From: Oceanospirillaceae bacterium UBA7410 | GTDB taxonomy: Bacteria > Pseudomonadota > Gammaproteobacteria > Pseudomonadales > Balneatricaceae | Direction of reading: 5' to 3' | Length of the DNA: 13,347 nucleotides | Assembly (NCBI GenBank): GCA_002470565.1 | Contig: DKMQ01000068.1 | Location: 1-13,347, forward strand | Shown: positions 7,144-13,347 of the stretch, piece by piece | Position numbering within the stretch: position 1 is the first letter of the stretch | Layout of the letters: each line of letters starts with the position of its first letter | Notes under the pieces: model-generated | The model's database searches: none | What the model was told of the DNA's origin: nothing | The model's input: the letters and a program-made list of their open reading frames with translations, nothing else | Made by a program: the position numbers and the translations under genes

Positions 7144-8562
7144 ATGAACGCTTTACAAAAAACTCAACTTACACCCCTAAATTACAGCCAAACCGACTGT
7201 CAAATAGGCATTATTCATGTTGGTATTGGTGCCTTTCATAGAGCACACCAAGCTGCCTATATTAACACTTTATTAGGCGATGTAGATCAACAAAACTGGG
7301 GCATCATGGGTATTAACTTACGCTGCGAAGACGCTCACATTAGCCATTTACTTGCTGCACAAAAACACACATATACCTTAAAAACTTTGTCTCCAGAAAA
7401 TCACTCGACCTATCAAGAGATTGGGTCTATTTTATCTACTATCGATTGGTCGCAAAACGCTGACGCAGCAGCTGAAGCGGTGAATAATGAAAGTGTTCAC
7501 TTAATCACTATGACCGTTACTGAAGGCGGCTATTATCTTTCAGAAAACGGGCTATTAGAAACCCACCTACCCATTATTACTGATGCTATAAACGGCTCAG
7601 GAAGCTGCATATACGCCTACCTGAGGGCTTCTTTAAATAGGCGTCGTTTGGGTTGCAATCTGCCCATCACATTACTATGCTGCGACAATTTACGTGACAA
7701 TGGCCATTATCTAAAATCAGGCTTTGAACAGTTTTTGAAGGCATGTAATGACACCCAGCTACTGGATTGGATCAATGGCAATGTTACCTTTCCTTGCTGT
7801 ATGGTAGATCGCATTACCCCAAGACCTGACGCAATCCATGTGACAGATGTAATGCAAACGTTTGGTTTAAATGACCCTCTTACGGTAATGTCTGAGTCTT
7901 ACACTCAGTGGGTAATCGAAGATAATTTTGCTGGGCCAAGACCAGACTTTGAGCGTGTGGGTGTGGAAGTAGTAGATGATGTCTCTCCTTATGAAGATGC
8001 AAAAATACGTATCCTTAATGGTGGCCACACTATACTCGCCTACTTTGCAGCACTTAAAGGCTACAACACTTATGACCAAGGCCTGGCTGACGAAGAACTC
8101 AATACATTGTTTTCAGCCTACGAAACTACAGAAGTGATTCCCGCGATTGGAGAATCTCCAATCAATCTGTTGGACTATTACGCTCTTACTAAAACTCGCT
8201 TTTGTAATAGCAACATTGCAGATGCTGTGGCGCGAATTTGTGCCGATGGTGGTATTAAGTTCCCTATCTTTATTTTACCTACAATTGCTACTAGCTATGC
8301 CCAAGGTCGTATTCCTGAAAATGGATTACAAGGTATTGCGGCTTGGTATGTATTTATGTGTAAAGTCAAAGCTGGGGAAATTGATTTTGATTATGTAGAA
8401 CCCAAATGGGCCTATTTGGACACCCTTTTAGATGGGCTTAATGTAACATCATTTATTGAAAGCCAAGACCTATGGGGCAAGTTACCTAACCAGTTCCCAG
8501 AGTTTAAACAACACCTAACACAAGCCATCACCTTAATGATCTCGCGTTTTCCAGTGGCTTAA
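7144..8562 (+). CDS. mtlK: Mannitol 2-dehydrogenase (polyol-specific long-chain dehydrogenase)
   Basis: NAD-dependent cytoplasmic enzyme expected to oxidise D-mannitol to D-fructose. The 472-residue protein has the two-domain layout of the mannitol dehydrogenase family. The Rossmann motif is GIGAFHRAHQAAY (27-39). VTEGGYY (125-131), CDNLRDNG (180-187), and VDRITP (221-226) are family landmarks. The catalytic block AKIRILNGGH (286-295) supplies Lys287, Asn292 and His295, with the same spacing as Lys295, Asn300 and His303 of the Pseudomonas fluorescens enzyme. The gene starts 49 bases after the AraC-type gene, with only a weak ribosome site. The family also contains arabinitol dehydrogenase, fructuronate reductase and altronate oxidoreductase. 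Their genes usually lie with uronate or arabinitol genes, whereas this one sits with a sorbitol dehydrogenase and fructokinase, so mannitol is preferred. D-arabinitol may be a side substrate. Confidence 0.9.
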   Translation: MNALQKTQLTPLNYSQTDCQIGIIHVGIGAFHRAHQAAYINTLLGDVDQQNWGIMGINLRCEDAHISHLLAAQKHTYTLKTLSPENHSTYQEIGSILSTIDWSQNADAAAEAVNNESVHLITMTVTEGGYYLSENGLLETHLPIITDAINGSGSCIYAYLRASLNRRRLGCNLPITLLCCDNLRDNGHYLKSGFEQFLKACNDTQLLDWINGNVTFPCCMVDRITPRPDAIHVTDVMQTFGLNDPLTVMSESYTQWVIEDNFAGPRPDFERVGVEVVDDVSPYEDAKIRILNGGHTILAYFAALKGYNTYDQGLADEELNTLFSAYETTEVIPAIGESPINLLDYYALTKTRFCNSNIADAVARICADGGIKFPIFILPTIATSYAQGRIPENGLQGIAAWYVFMCKVKAGEIDFDYVEPKWAYLDTLLDGLNVTSFIESQDLWGKLPNQFPEFKQHLTQAITLMISRFPVA

Positions 8563-8604
8563 TCTAAGATAAAGCTTAACTGAAAACCTGATAAGGTAAA
8601 TGTA

Positions 8605-9384
8605 ATGCACACACAGCGTCTAGAAGGCAAAGTAGCACTAATCACCGGCGCCGCTAGAGGCATTGGTAAAGCCTTTGCCAAGCGCTACTTAGCTGAAGGC
8701 GCTAAAGTCATTATTGCAGACATCGATTTTGAAGCAGCAAGCAATACAGCACTAGCATTAGGTGAACACTGTATTGCACAGGTATTAGATGTAACCGATC
8801 AAACTAGCATTGATGACTGTGTGACTCACTCAATTTCTAAGTGGGGAAAAATTGACATCTTAATCAATAATGCCGCATTGTTTACCGCCTCCCCTTTTAT
8901 CGACATTACCCGCACCGATTATGACAAGGTATTTGCTGTAAACCTGGCAGGGCCTGTATTCATGATGCAAGCCGTTGCAAAGCATATGATTGAGCGTGGA
9001 GAAGGTGGGAAAATCATCAATATGGCAAGCCAAGCAGGCCGCCGTGGTGAAGGTTTGGTAGCCGTCTACTGCGCCACTAAAGCTGCCATTATCAGTGTGA
9101 CGCAATCGGCAGGATTAGACCTTATAAAACATGGCATCAATGTGAATGCTATCTCTCCAGGTGTGGTGGATGGCGAGCACTGGGATGGCGTTGACGCATT
9201 TTTTGCGAAGCATGAAGGGTTAAAACTGGGTGAAAAGAAAGCTCAGGTAGGTAAAAGTGTACCCCATGGACGTATGGGCGTAGCCCAAGACCTTACTGGC
9301 ATGGCAGTTTTTTTAGCCAGTAGTGATGCTGATTATATCGTTGCTCAAACCTACAACGTTGATGGTGGGCAATGGATGAGCTAG
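8605..9384 (+). CDS. smoS: Sorbitol dehydrogenase, short-chain dehydrogenase family (SmoS-like)
   Basis: Cytoplasmic short-chain dehydrogenase of 259 residues, expected to oxidise D-sorbitol to D-fructose, with possible activity on galactitol or L-iditol. TGAARGIG (14-21) binds the dinucleotide and Asp39 at the end of the second strand favours NAD over NADP. NNAA (88-91), N113, S142, Y155 and K159 (YCATK) make up the complete catalytic set. Several long stretches resemble, from memory, Rhodobacter sphaeroides SmoS: INMASQAGRRGE, QSAGLDLIKHGINVNAI, PGVVDGEHWDGVDA, and the C terminus IVAQTYNVDGGQWMS. That strongly supports this name over a generic SDR. It is the last gene of the plus-strand cluster, 42 bases after the mannitol dehydrogenase gene, with an AAGG ribosome site. 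A dyad overlaps its stop codon. Confidence 0.92.
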   Translation: MHTQRLEGKVALITGAARGIGKAFAKRYLAEGAKVIIADIDFEAASNTALALGEHCIAQVLDVTDQTSIDDCVTHSISKWGKIDILINNAALFTASPFIDITRTDYDKVFAVNLAGPVFMMQAVAKHMIERGEGGKIINMASQAGRRGEGLVAVYCATKAAIISVTQSAGLDLIKHGINVNAISPGVVDGEHWDGVDAFFAKHEGLKLGEKKAQVGKSVPHGRMGVAQDLTGMAVFLASSDADYIVAQTYNVDGGQWMS

Positions 9385-9415
9385 CCATCATCTAAAGATG
9401 CATGAAAACTAGCTC
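9378..9415. terminator. Possible hairpin at the convergent end of smoS and the glutaredoxin gene
   Basis: GAGCTAG (9378-9384, containing the smoS stop) pairs with CTAGCTC (9409-9415). A second short dyad, CATCT/AGATG (9389-9400), lies inside the loop. Its place between convergent genes fits a terminator for either strand, but no run of T follows on either side, so this is only a weak call. Confidence 0.3.
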
Positions 9416-9432
9416 TAACCTTAATTGAAAAT

Positions 9433-9801
9433 CTATGCCAGTTTGAACTGAGTTTTAAGACGAGCAATAATATCATTAGACTCATACAACCACTCTACTG
9501 CCCCATCAGCCTGCTCTATTCTTAAACAAGGCACCTTGTGGCGTCCACCTTCTTGGGTCAACTGGGCCTTATGTCGAGCATTACCTTTTGCATCACGTAG
9601 CTCAATATGCAGTGCATGGCGCTTTAATTCACGGCGTACTTTGACGCAAAAAGGGCAAGTTTTAAACTGATACATCGACATGGTCGCGGTCACATCATCT
9701 ATGGCTTTTTGAGCAGCTGCTTCTCTTACTACTGCTTTTGGTGAGGTCATAAAATCTAGTACTAAAATAATTTGTCCCAAAATCCATCGAATAATTTTCA
9801 T
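9433..9801 (-). CDS. Glutaredoxin-like protein with N-terminal membrane segment
   Basis: Small protein of 122 residues with a thioredoxin-fold glutaredoxin domain from about residue 41 to the end. The redox motif is CPFC (49-52). VPCL (90-93) carries the cis-proline expected to contact glutathione, and YESNDII (106-112) matches the ESNDI/ESxxI glutathione-binding pattern of GST N-terminal and glutaredoxin domains. The first 20 residues (MKIIRWILGQIILVLDFMTS) form a hydrophobic helix that may tether the domain to the inner membrane, facing the cytoplasm by the reducing nature of glutaredoxins. The likely role is glutathione-linked thiol reduction; the partner is unknown. A GGAG ribosome site lies 8 bases upstream of the ATG. 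It is the last gene of the minus-strand group, 207 bases beyond the sugar isomerase gene, so it may have its own promoter. Confidence 0.82.
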   Translation of the reverse strand: MKIIRWILGQIILVLDFMTSPKAVVREAAAQKAIDDVTATMSMYQFKTCPFCVKVRRELKRHALHIELRDAKGNARHKAQLTQEGGRHKVPCLRIEQADGAVEWLYESNDIIARLKTQFKLA

Positions 9802-9812
9802 TAACTAGCTCC

Positions 9813-9825
9813 ACCAATAATTGGT
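9813..9825. repeat. Short perfect palindrome upstream of the glutaredoxin gene
   Basis: ACCAAT and ATTGGT flank a single A, 12 bases upstream of the glutaredoxin-like start codon and overlapping the edge of its ribosome site region. It could be an operator or a small mRNA hairpin that limits translation. AT-rich palindromes this short also occur by chance. Confidence 0.3.
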
Positions 9826-9850
9826 TAATTGAAATACGCATTGGTTTATA

Positions 9851-9873
9851 CGCTTAAGCTGATAAGCTAAGCG
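9851..9873. repeat. Imperfect dyad in the isomerase-glutaredoxin gap
   Basis: CGCTTAAGCT (9851-9860) and AGCTAAGCG (9865-9873) pair with one bulged base around a GATA loop. On the minus strand it ends directly at a TATAAA hexamer (9850-9845), which could be a -10 box for the glutaredoxin-like gene, although no -35 match is present. No T-run follows in either direction, so it is not a standard intrinsic terminator. The remaining part of the 207-base gap shows no gene. Confidence 0.3.
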
Positions 9874-10008
9874 ATTTTGCGGTAAATTGTTTAATAACTC
9901 ACAGTGCTTACAATCACTTCAAACATCTAGTGAGCCCCTAAAAACTGAGCATAGTCTACAGGATCTGACTAAATTCAGCCTTCTTTTTTATCATCGTTTT
10001 ATGTGTCC

Positions 10009-11229
10009 TTAATGACCATTATTACATCGTAATAAGTCGTAGCACGCACCTATACTGTGGTAATCGCACTTAGCGCCAGGCAAAGCAATCCATTGATCTT
10101 TTGGTTGATTATCTACATTTAATACACGCCACCACACTCTGCTGGAGGGCTCTATAAAGTGGCTTTCGCAATAGTCACCTAGTAGTTTCAAATAGTTTAA
10201 GTATGGAGCGTCTGGATAATGCTTAGATAACATGGCAAGGGCCGGCAAGGTTTCGGCTTGCACCCAAAAGTATTTATTGTCATCACACACAGATCCTTGT
10301 GGATCAAAGCCATAATAAAGCCCACCTCTGGTTTTGTCCCAACCACGTTGCCATGCCGTATCAACTAAAAACTTGGCCTTATCTAACATCCAAATTTGAG
10401 GTTTATAACCGTGCAATATCAGTAACAACTTAGCCCATTCAGTAAAGTGGCCTGTTTGGTAACCCCAAGGCTTATACAAGTTTTGTGGGTCGTGCTGATT
10501 ATAGGTCCAATCTACCTGCCAATCTTCGTTGTAATGCTCCCACAAAAGCCCATTGGTAGACGCAGTTTGTTGATTAACAATCGTATTCGCAATGCGCAGC
10601 GCTTGCTGCAAAAAAAGATCATCTTGCGTGGCTTCAAAAGCAGCAATAAGGGCTTCACATGCATGCATGTTAGCATTTTGACCGCGATAGCTGGACAATT
10701 TCCCAGACTCACTATGCACTTGGTCTGCAAACAAACCAAAATCTTCTTGCCAGAAAACCTGCTGCATTAACTGGTGTATTGATTTCAGTGCAGGCAAAGC
10801 AGATGTTATGCCTGCCTGATATGCATTGGCGTATGTGAGCATTAAAAATGCATAGCCATAACAATATTGATCGCAGTCTGTTACTTCACCGTTTTTTAGC
10901 TCCCAGTGGAAGCCTTGTGCATTTTTCCAAGTATGATTTTGCTCAATAAAATCTAGCCCATGCTGCACTGTCGCTAAGTGCTTAGCTTTTTGAACACGAT
11001 TATCAGACAAAAGAGCGCCACGGCAAAAATTAACAACTAAGCGACAGCTGCTCACCAAATGATAGTGCGTGGGGTCTTTGTGGCCACCGTCTATATTTAA
11101 GCTGTGGTTAAAGCTCTGGTCAGGTTGCAGGCCGTGGCGTACATAAAAAGCTAATATAGATTGAATTTGCTGTTCTAAAAAGGCATTAGACAACCAACTA
11201 TCTTTGACCTGACTACTCGCAGTGATCAT
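10009..11229 (-). CDS. AGE-family sugar isomerase, probable D-mannose isomerase
   Basis: Cytoplasmic enzyme of the N-acylglucosamine 2-epimerase superfamily, an (alpha/alpha)6 barrel of about 400 residues; this one has 406. YRGQNANMHACEALIAAFEAT (about 181-201) places H189, QTGHFTEWAKLLL places H261, and KCDYHSIGAC places H391. These correspond to the active-site histidines His176, His248 and His383 of YihS, with the first two separated by the same 72 residues. FWVQAET (321-327) is also typical. The GQNANMH form is the mannose isomerase version of the motif; cellobiose epimerases and N-acylglucosamine epimerases differ here. The likely reaction is D-mannose to D-fructose; D-lyxose may also be used. 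That would feed the fructokinase at the left of the window. AGGTAAAG precedes the ATG, and the gene lies 23 bases after the yghU-like gene, so the two are probably co-transcribed. Confidence 0.82.
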   Translation of the reverse strand: MITASSQVKDSWLSNAFLEQQIQSILAFYVRHGLQPDQSFNHSLNIDGGHKDPTHYHLVSSCRLVVNFCRGALLSDNRVQKAKHLATVQHGLDFIEQNHTWKNAQGFHWELKNGEVTDCDQYCYGYAFLMLTYANAYQAGITSALPALKSIHQLMQQVFWQEDFGLFADQVHSESGKLSSYRGQNANMHACEALIAAFEATQDDLFLQQALRIANTIVNQQTASTNGLLWEHYNEDWQVDWTYNQHDPQNLYKPWGYQTGHFTEWAKLLLILHGYKPQIWMLDKAKFLVDTAWQRGWDKTRGGLYYGFDPQGSVCDDNKYFWVQAETLPALAMLSKHYPDAPYLNYLKLLGDYCESHFIEPSSRVWWRVLNVDNQPKDQWIALPGAKCDYHSIGACYDLLRCNNGH

Positions 11230-11252
11230 GGTGCTTTACCTGCTATTCGCGT

Positions 11253-12110
11253 TTAAGGGCTAACGTTCACGTGATCAAAGTCACTGGCATTACGGCGCTC
11301 TGGCAGTTGATCTTTTTCAGGCCCCCACGCTAGGTTGACACGCTTGCCTCTTATTACTGCTGGGCGTTGCTGTATTTGTGTGGCCCAACGCGTTACATTG
11401 GTATAACTTGCAACATCTAAAAACTCTGCTGCACTATAGAGCTCGCCTAATACCAGAGCACCATACCAAGCAAAATTTGCGATGTCGGCGATAGTGTACT
11501 CATCGCCACACAGGTATTGATGGTGGGCTAGTTGCTTATCTAGCACATCTAGCTGGCGCTTCACTTCCATGGCATAACGGTTAATGGGATATTCTAATTT
11601 ATCAGGTGCGTAAGCATAAAAGTGGCCAAAACCACCACCCAAAAAGGGTGCACTACCTATATTCCAAAAGAGCCAAGACAGGCATTCTGGGCGCTTAGCC
11701 AAACCCAATTCTGGCACAAACTGACCAAACTTTTCCGCTAAGTAGAGCATAATAGCACCCGACTCAAACACGCGTGTGGGCTGTGCGCTACTGTAATCTA
11801 TTAATGCTGGGATTTTTGAATTGGGGTTAATATCTACAAACCCACTACTAAATTGAGCCCCTTCGATAATATTAATCAGCCACGCATCATACTCGGCATC
11901 TTTAAGTCCCAGCTGCACTAACTCCTCCAGTAAAATCGTCACTTTAGCGCCGTTAGGAGTGCCCAATGAATAAAGCTGCAAAGGGTGTTTGCCTTTAGGC
12001 AACTCTTTATCATGTGTGGCACCGGCTACAGGTCGATTGATGCTAGCAAAGTGGCCGCCACTTTGGGTATCTAATGTCCATACTTTGGGAGGGGTGTAAA
12101 TGTCGCTCAT
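11253..12110 (-). CDS. yghU: YghU-like glutathione transferase (disulfide-bond oxidoreductase)
   Basis: Cytoplasmic glutathione S-transferase of the nu class, 285 residues. The N-terminal extension WTLDTQSGGHFASINRPVAG (11-30) before the thioredoxin-like domain is characteristic of YghU. TPNGAKVTILLEEL (51-64) corresponds to the TPNG region that binds two glutathione molecules in the E. coli protein, which lacks the usual catalytic Ser/Cys. NPNSKIPAL (95-103) with cis-proline and ESGAIMLYLAEKFG (116-129) complete the glutathione site. GDEYTIADIANFAW is the helical-domain capping motif, and RNASDFDH near the C terminus is also shared. Known YghU enzymes reduce disulfides and organic peroxides with glutathione. 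The gene has only a weak AGAGA-like ribosome site and lies 67 bases after the glycerate kinase gene and 23 before the isomerase gene. No link to sugar metabolism is known. Confidence 0.93.
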   Translation of the reverse strand: MSDIYTPPKVWTLDTQSGGHFASINRPVAGATHDKELPKGKHPLQLYSLGTPNGAKVTILLEELVQLGLKDAEYDAWLINIIEGAQFSSGFVDINPNSKIPALIDYSSAQPTRVFESGAIMLYLAEKFGQFVPELGLAKRPECLSWLFWNIGSAPFLGGGFGHFYAYAPDKLEYPINRYAMEVKRQLDVLDKQLAHHQYLCGDEYTIADIANFAWYGALVLGELYSAAEFLDVASYTNVTRWATQIQQRPAVIRGKRVNLAWGPEKDQLPERRNASDFDHVNVSP

Positions 12111-12155
12111 GTTGAGTATCTCTGTGTGTAGTAAATAGCAAAGGTGATTATATTC

Positions 12156-12175
12156 ATAGGCCTGTCAAAGCCTAT
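12156..12175. repeat. Small hairpin between the glycerate kinase and yghU genes
   Basis: ATAGGC (12156-12161) and GCCTAT (12170-12175) form a 6-base stem with an 8-base loop, directly downstream of the glycerate kinase stop on the minus strand. The T-run (12181-12186) lies on the plus-strand side, so it is oriented wrongly for terminating the minus-strand gene. It could act as a processing or stability element. On the minus strand TTGACA lies in its loop region and TATAAT (12152-12147) lies just beyond. Confidence 0.3.
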
Positions 12176-12177
12176 AG

Positions 12178-13332
12178 CTATTTTTTAAAGTTGATTAGCT
12201 TGCCTACATTATAGGCACATTGGTCTAAGTTAAAAACCGCATTTTCAATAGCTTTGGGTAAATCACTCACACCTGGCATGATGCTAAAACACGCATCAAT
12301 ACCCGCCTCCACCATTAAGGTTTCGTCAACGTCTACACTGCCCACAATAGCCATCACGAAAAGGCCATGCTGCTTAGCGCGCTTTGCCACTCCTACTGGT
12401 GCTTTACCATTAAGGCTTTGGGAATCTAAACGGCCTTCACCGGTGATCACTAAATCAGCATCACTTAGATGGGCATCAAATTCAATGCGATCTAATACTA
12501 AGTCTATGCCAGGTTGAAATTGAGCTTTGGTGTATTGCATTAAACCAAATCCAGTGCCTCCTGCTGCACCTGCACCTGCATGGTCTCGGTGGACTAAACC
12601 TGTCGTGGCTTCGCTAACATTTGCAAAGTGTTCCAACGCCGCATCAAGCTGAGTAACCATTGAAGTGGTAGCCCCTTTTTGGGGGCCGTAAATGACACTA
12701 GCCCCTTTAGGGCCCAGTAAAGGATTGTCTACGTCACAGGCAACGGATATGGTGCATTCCATCAATCTAAGATCCAGCTGATCTGTATTAATGCTATGCA
12801 CTTGGGCTAAAGCCGCACCGCCAAACCCAACAGGAGCACCAGATTCATCATTTAGCTGTAAACCCAAGGCTCTCAATAGACCAGTGCCTGCATCATTGGT
12901 GGCACTTCCACCTAGGCCTATAATAAAATCTCTCACGCCCAAATCCAGGGCTTTAAGCATAATTTCTCCAGTGCCATAGGTAGAGCTAACTAAAGGGTTA
13001 CGATCTTTATGAGGGATGAGTCCAAGCCCAGAAGCTGCAGCAATATCAATCACTGCAGTGCCATGTTCATTCAAGGGCGGCAGCAAACCCCATTGAGCCA
13101 CAACACGCTTACCCTGAAAATTGAGAAGTGAACTGACGCTAGTTTCAATAATACGGCCGTTAGTGGCCTCTACAAGAGCAGCAGCAGTGCCCTCTCCGCC
13201 GTCAGCTAAAGGCAAACATAACATTTGCGTATTTGGCATTGCTCGCTGTAGAGCAGACGCAATAGTCTGCGCTACAACCACAGCACTGAGGGTCTCTTTA
13301 AAAGAGTCTGGCGCTATGATTATCTTGCGCAT
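12178..13332 (-). CDS. Glycerate kinase, GarK/GlxK family
   Basis: Cytoplasmic kinase of 384 residues, the usual length of family-1 glycerate kinases, which phosphorylate D-glycerate, mainly to 2-phosphoglycerate, for entry into lower glycolysis. MRKIIIAPDSFKETLSA (1-17), PLADGGEGT (41-49), GLGGSATNDAGTG (139-151), CDVDNPLLGPKGA (199-211), HAGAGAAGGTGFGL (251-264), and TGEGRLDSQSLNGKAP (297-312) are all diagnostic and intact. The start ATG lies at 13332, with an AGG about 10 bases upstream at the very edge of the window. It may be an operon member with genes beyond the edge, such as tartronate semialdehyde reductase or glyoxylate carboligase, which cannot be seen here. Downstream on the same strand is the yghU-like gene. 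A precise choice between GarK and GlxK is not possible from sequence alone. Confidence 0.93.
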   Translation of the reverse strand: MRKIIIAPDSFKETLSAVVVAQTIASALQRAMPNTQMLCLPLADGGEGTAAALVEATNGRIIETSVSSLLNFQGKRVVAQWGLLPPLNEHGTAVIDIAAASGLGLIPHKDRNPLVSSTYGTGEIMLKALDLGVRDFIIGLGGSATNDAGTGLLRALGLQLNDESGAPVGFGGAALAQVHSINTDQLDLRLMECTISVACDVDNPLLGPKGASVIYGPQKGATTSMVTQLDAALEHFANVSEATTGLVHRDHAGAGAAGGTGFGLMQYTKAQFQPGIDLVLDRIEFDAHLSDADLVITGEGRLDSQSLNGKAPVGVAKRAKQHGLFVMAIVGSVDVDETLMVEAGIDACFSIMPGVSDLPKAIENAVFNLDQCAYNVGKLINFKK

Positions 13333-13347
13333 ATTAACTTTGCCTGT

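Noticed and set aside
9955..10008. Terminator after the isomerase gene
   Set aside because: The only pairing found there, CTGA/TCAG near 9964-9977, is too short, and the T-rich stretch lies on the plus strand.
10657..10670. Perfect 14-base palindrome ACATGCATGCATGT
   Set aside because: It lies inside the isomerase gene and is explained by the codons for the conserved active-site residues N-M-H-A-C around H189.
1..11229. A sulfoquinovose (sulfoglycolysis) pathway: AGE-family isomerase, PfkB kinase, TSUP exporter and ABC transporter all occur here
   Set aside because: The kinase has fructokinase rather than YihV features, the isomerase carries the mannose isomerase-like GQNANMH motif, no YihT-type aldolase is present, and the dehydrogenases are typical mannitol and sorbitol enzymes.
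12254..12979. Open frames on the strand opposite the glycerate kinase gene
   Set aside because: They overlap a gene with all family motifs intact, show no recognisable protein features and are shadows of its codon pattern.

Overview
The window reads as a bacterial chromosome segment of moderately low GC, gene-dense, with short intergenic gaps and Shine-Dalgarno sequences. Protein types and the YghU-like glutathione transferase suggest a gammaproteobacterium, plausibly marine. That placement is an inference from gene content; no rRNA or other phylogenetic marker is present. Ten genes are complete at both ends, and so is the last one at the right edge; one TSUP transporter gene is cut by the left edge. 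I see no tRNA, rRNA, CRISPR array, insertion sequence, phage gene or integration site.

Left and centre (1-9384) form a sugar-alcohol utilisation locus. A pfkB-family fructokinase gene (629-1573, minus) is divergent from a seven-gene plus-strand cluster: periplasmic polyol-binding protein, two MalF/MalG-type permeases, MalK-type ATPase, AraC-family regulator, mannitol 2-dehydrogenase and a SmoS-like sorbitol dehydrogenase. The inferred pathway is uptake of mannitol, sorbitol or both by the ABC transporter, oxidation to fructose by the two dehydrogenases, and phosphorylation to fructose 6-phosphate by the kinase. A strong hairpin with a T-rich tail separates the binding-protein gene from the first permease gene, which fits overproduction of the binding protein. 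The 332-base divergent region holds several dyads and two copies of an AT-rich motif that recurs just upstream of the AraC gene. Downstream of the kinase on the minus strand lies the 5' part of a TSUP-family membrane transporter gene (1-513).

Right part (9433-13332) is entirely minus strand and converges on the polyol cluster. In transcription order it holds a GarK/GlxK-type glycerate kinase, a YghU-like glutathione transferase, an AGE-family sugar isomerase that looks like a mannose isomerase, and a small glutaredoxin-like protein with an N-terminal hydrophobic segment. A mannose isomerase would produce fructose, the same intermediate as the polyol dehydrogenases, so the two halves may meet at the fructokinase. 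The glutathione-linked proteins have no evident metabolic tie to the sugars.

Nothing here amounts to a clearly undescribed system. The points most worth checking are the shared motif near the regulator and divergent promoters, the intra-operon terminator, the regulator's position inside the operon, and the mannose isomerase-like gene beside yghU.
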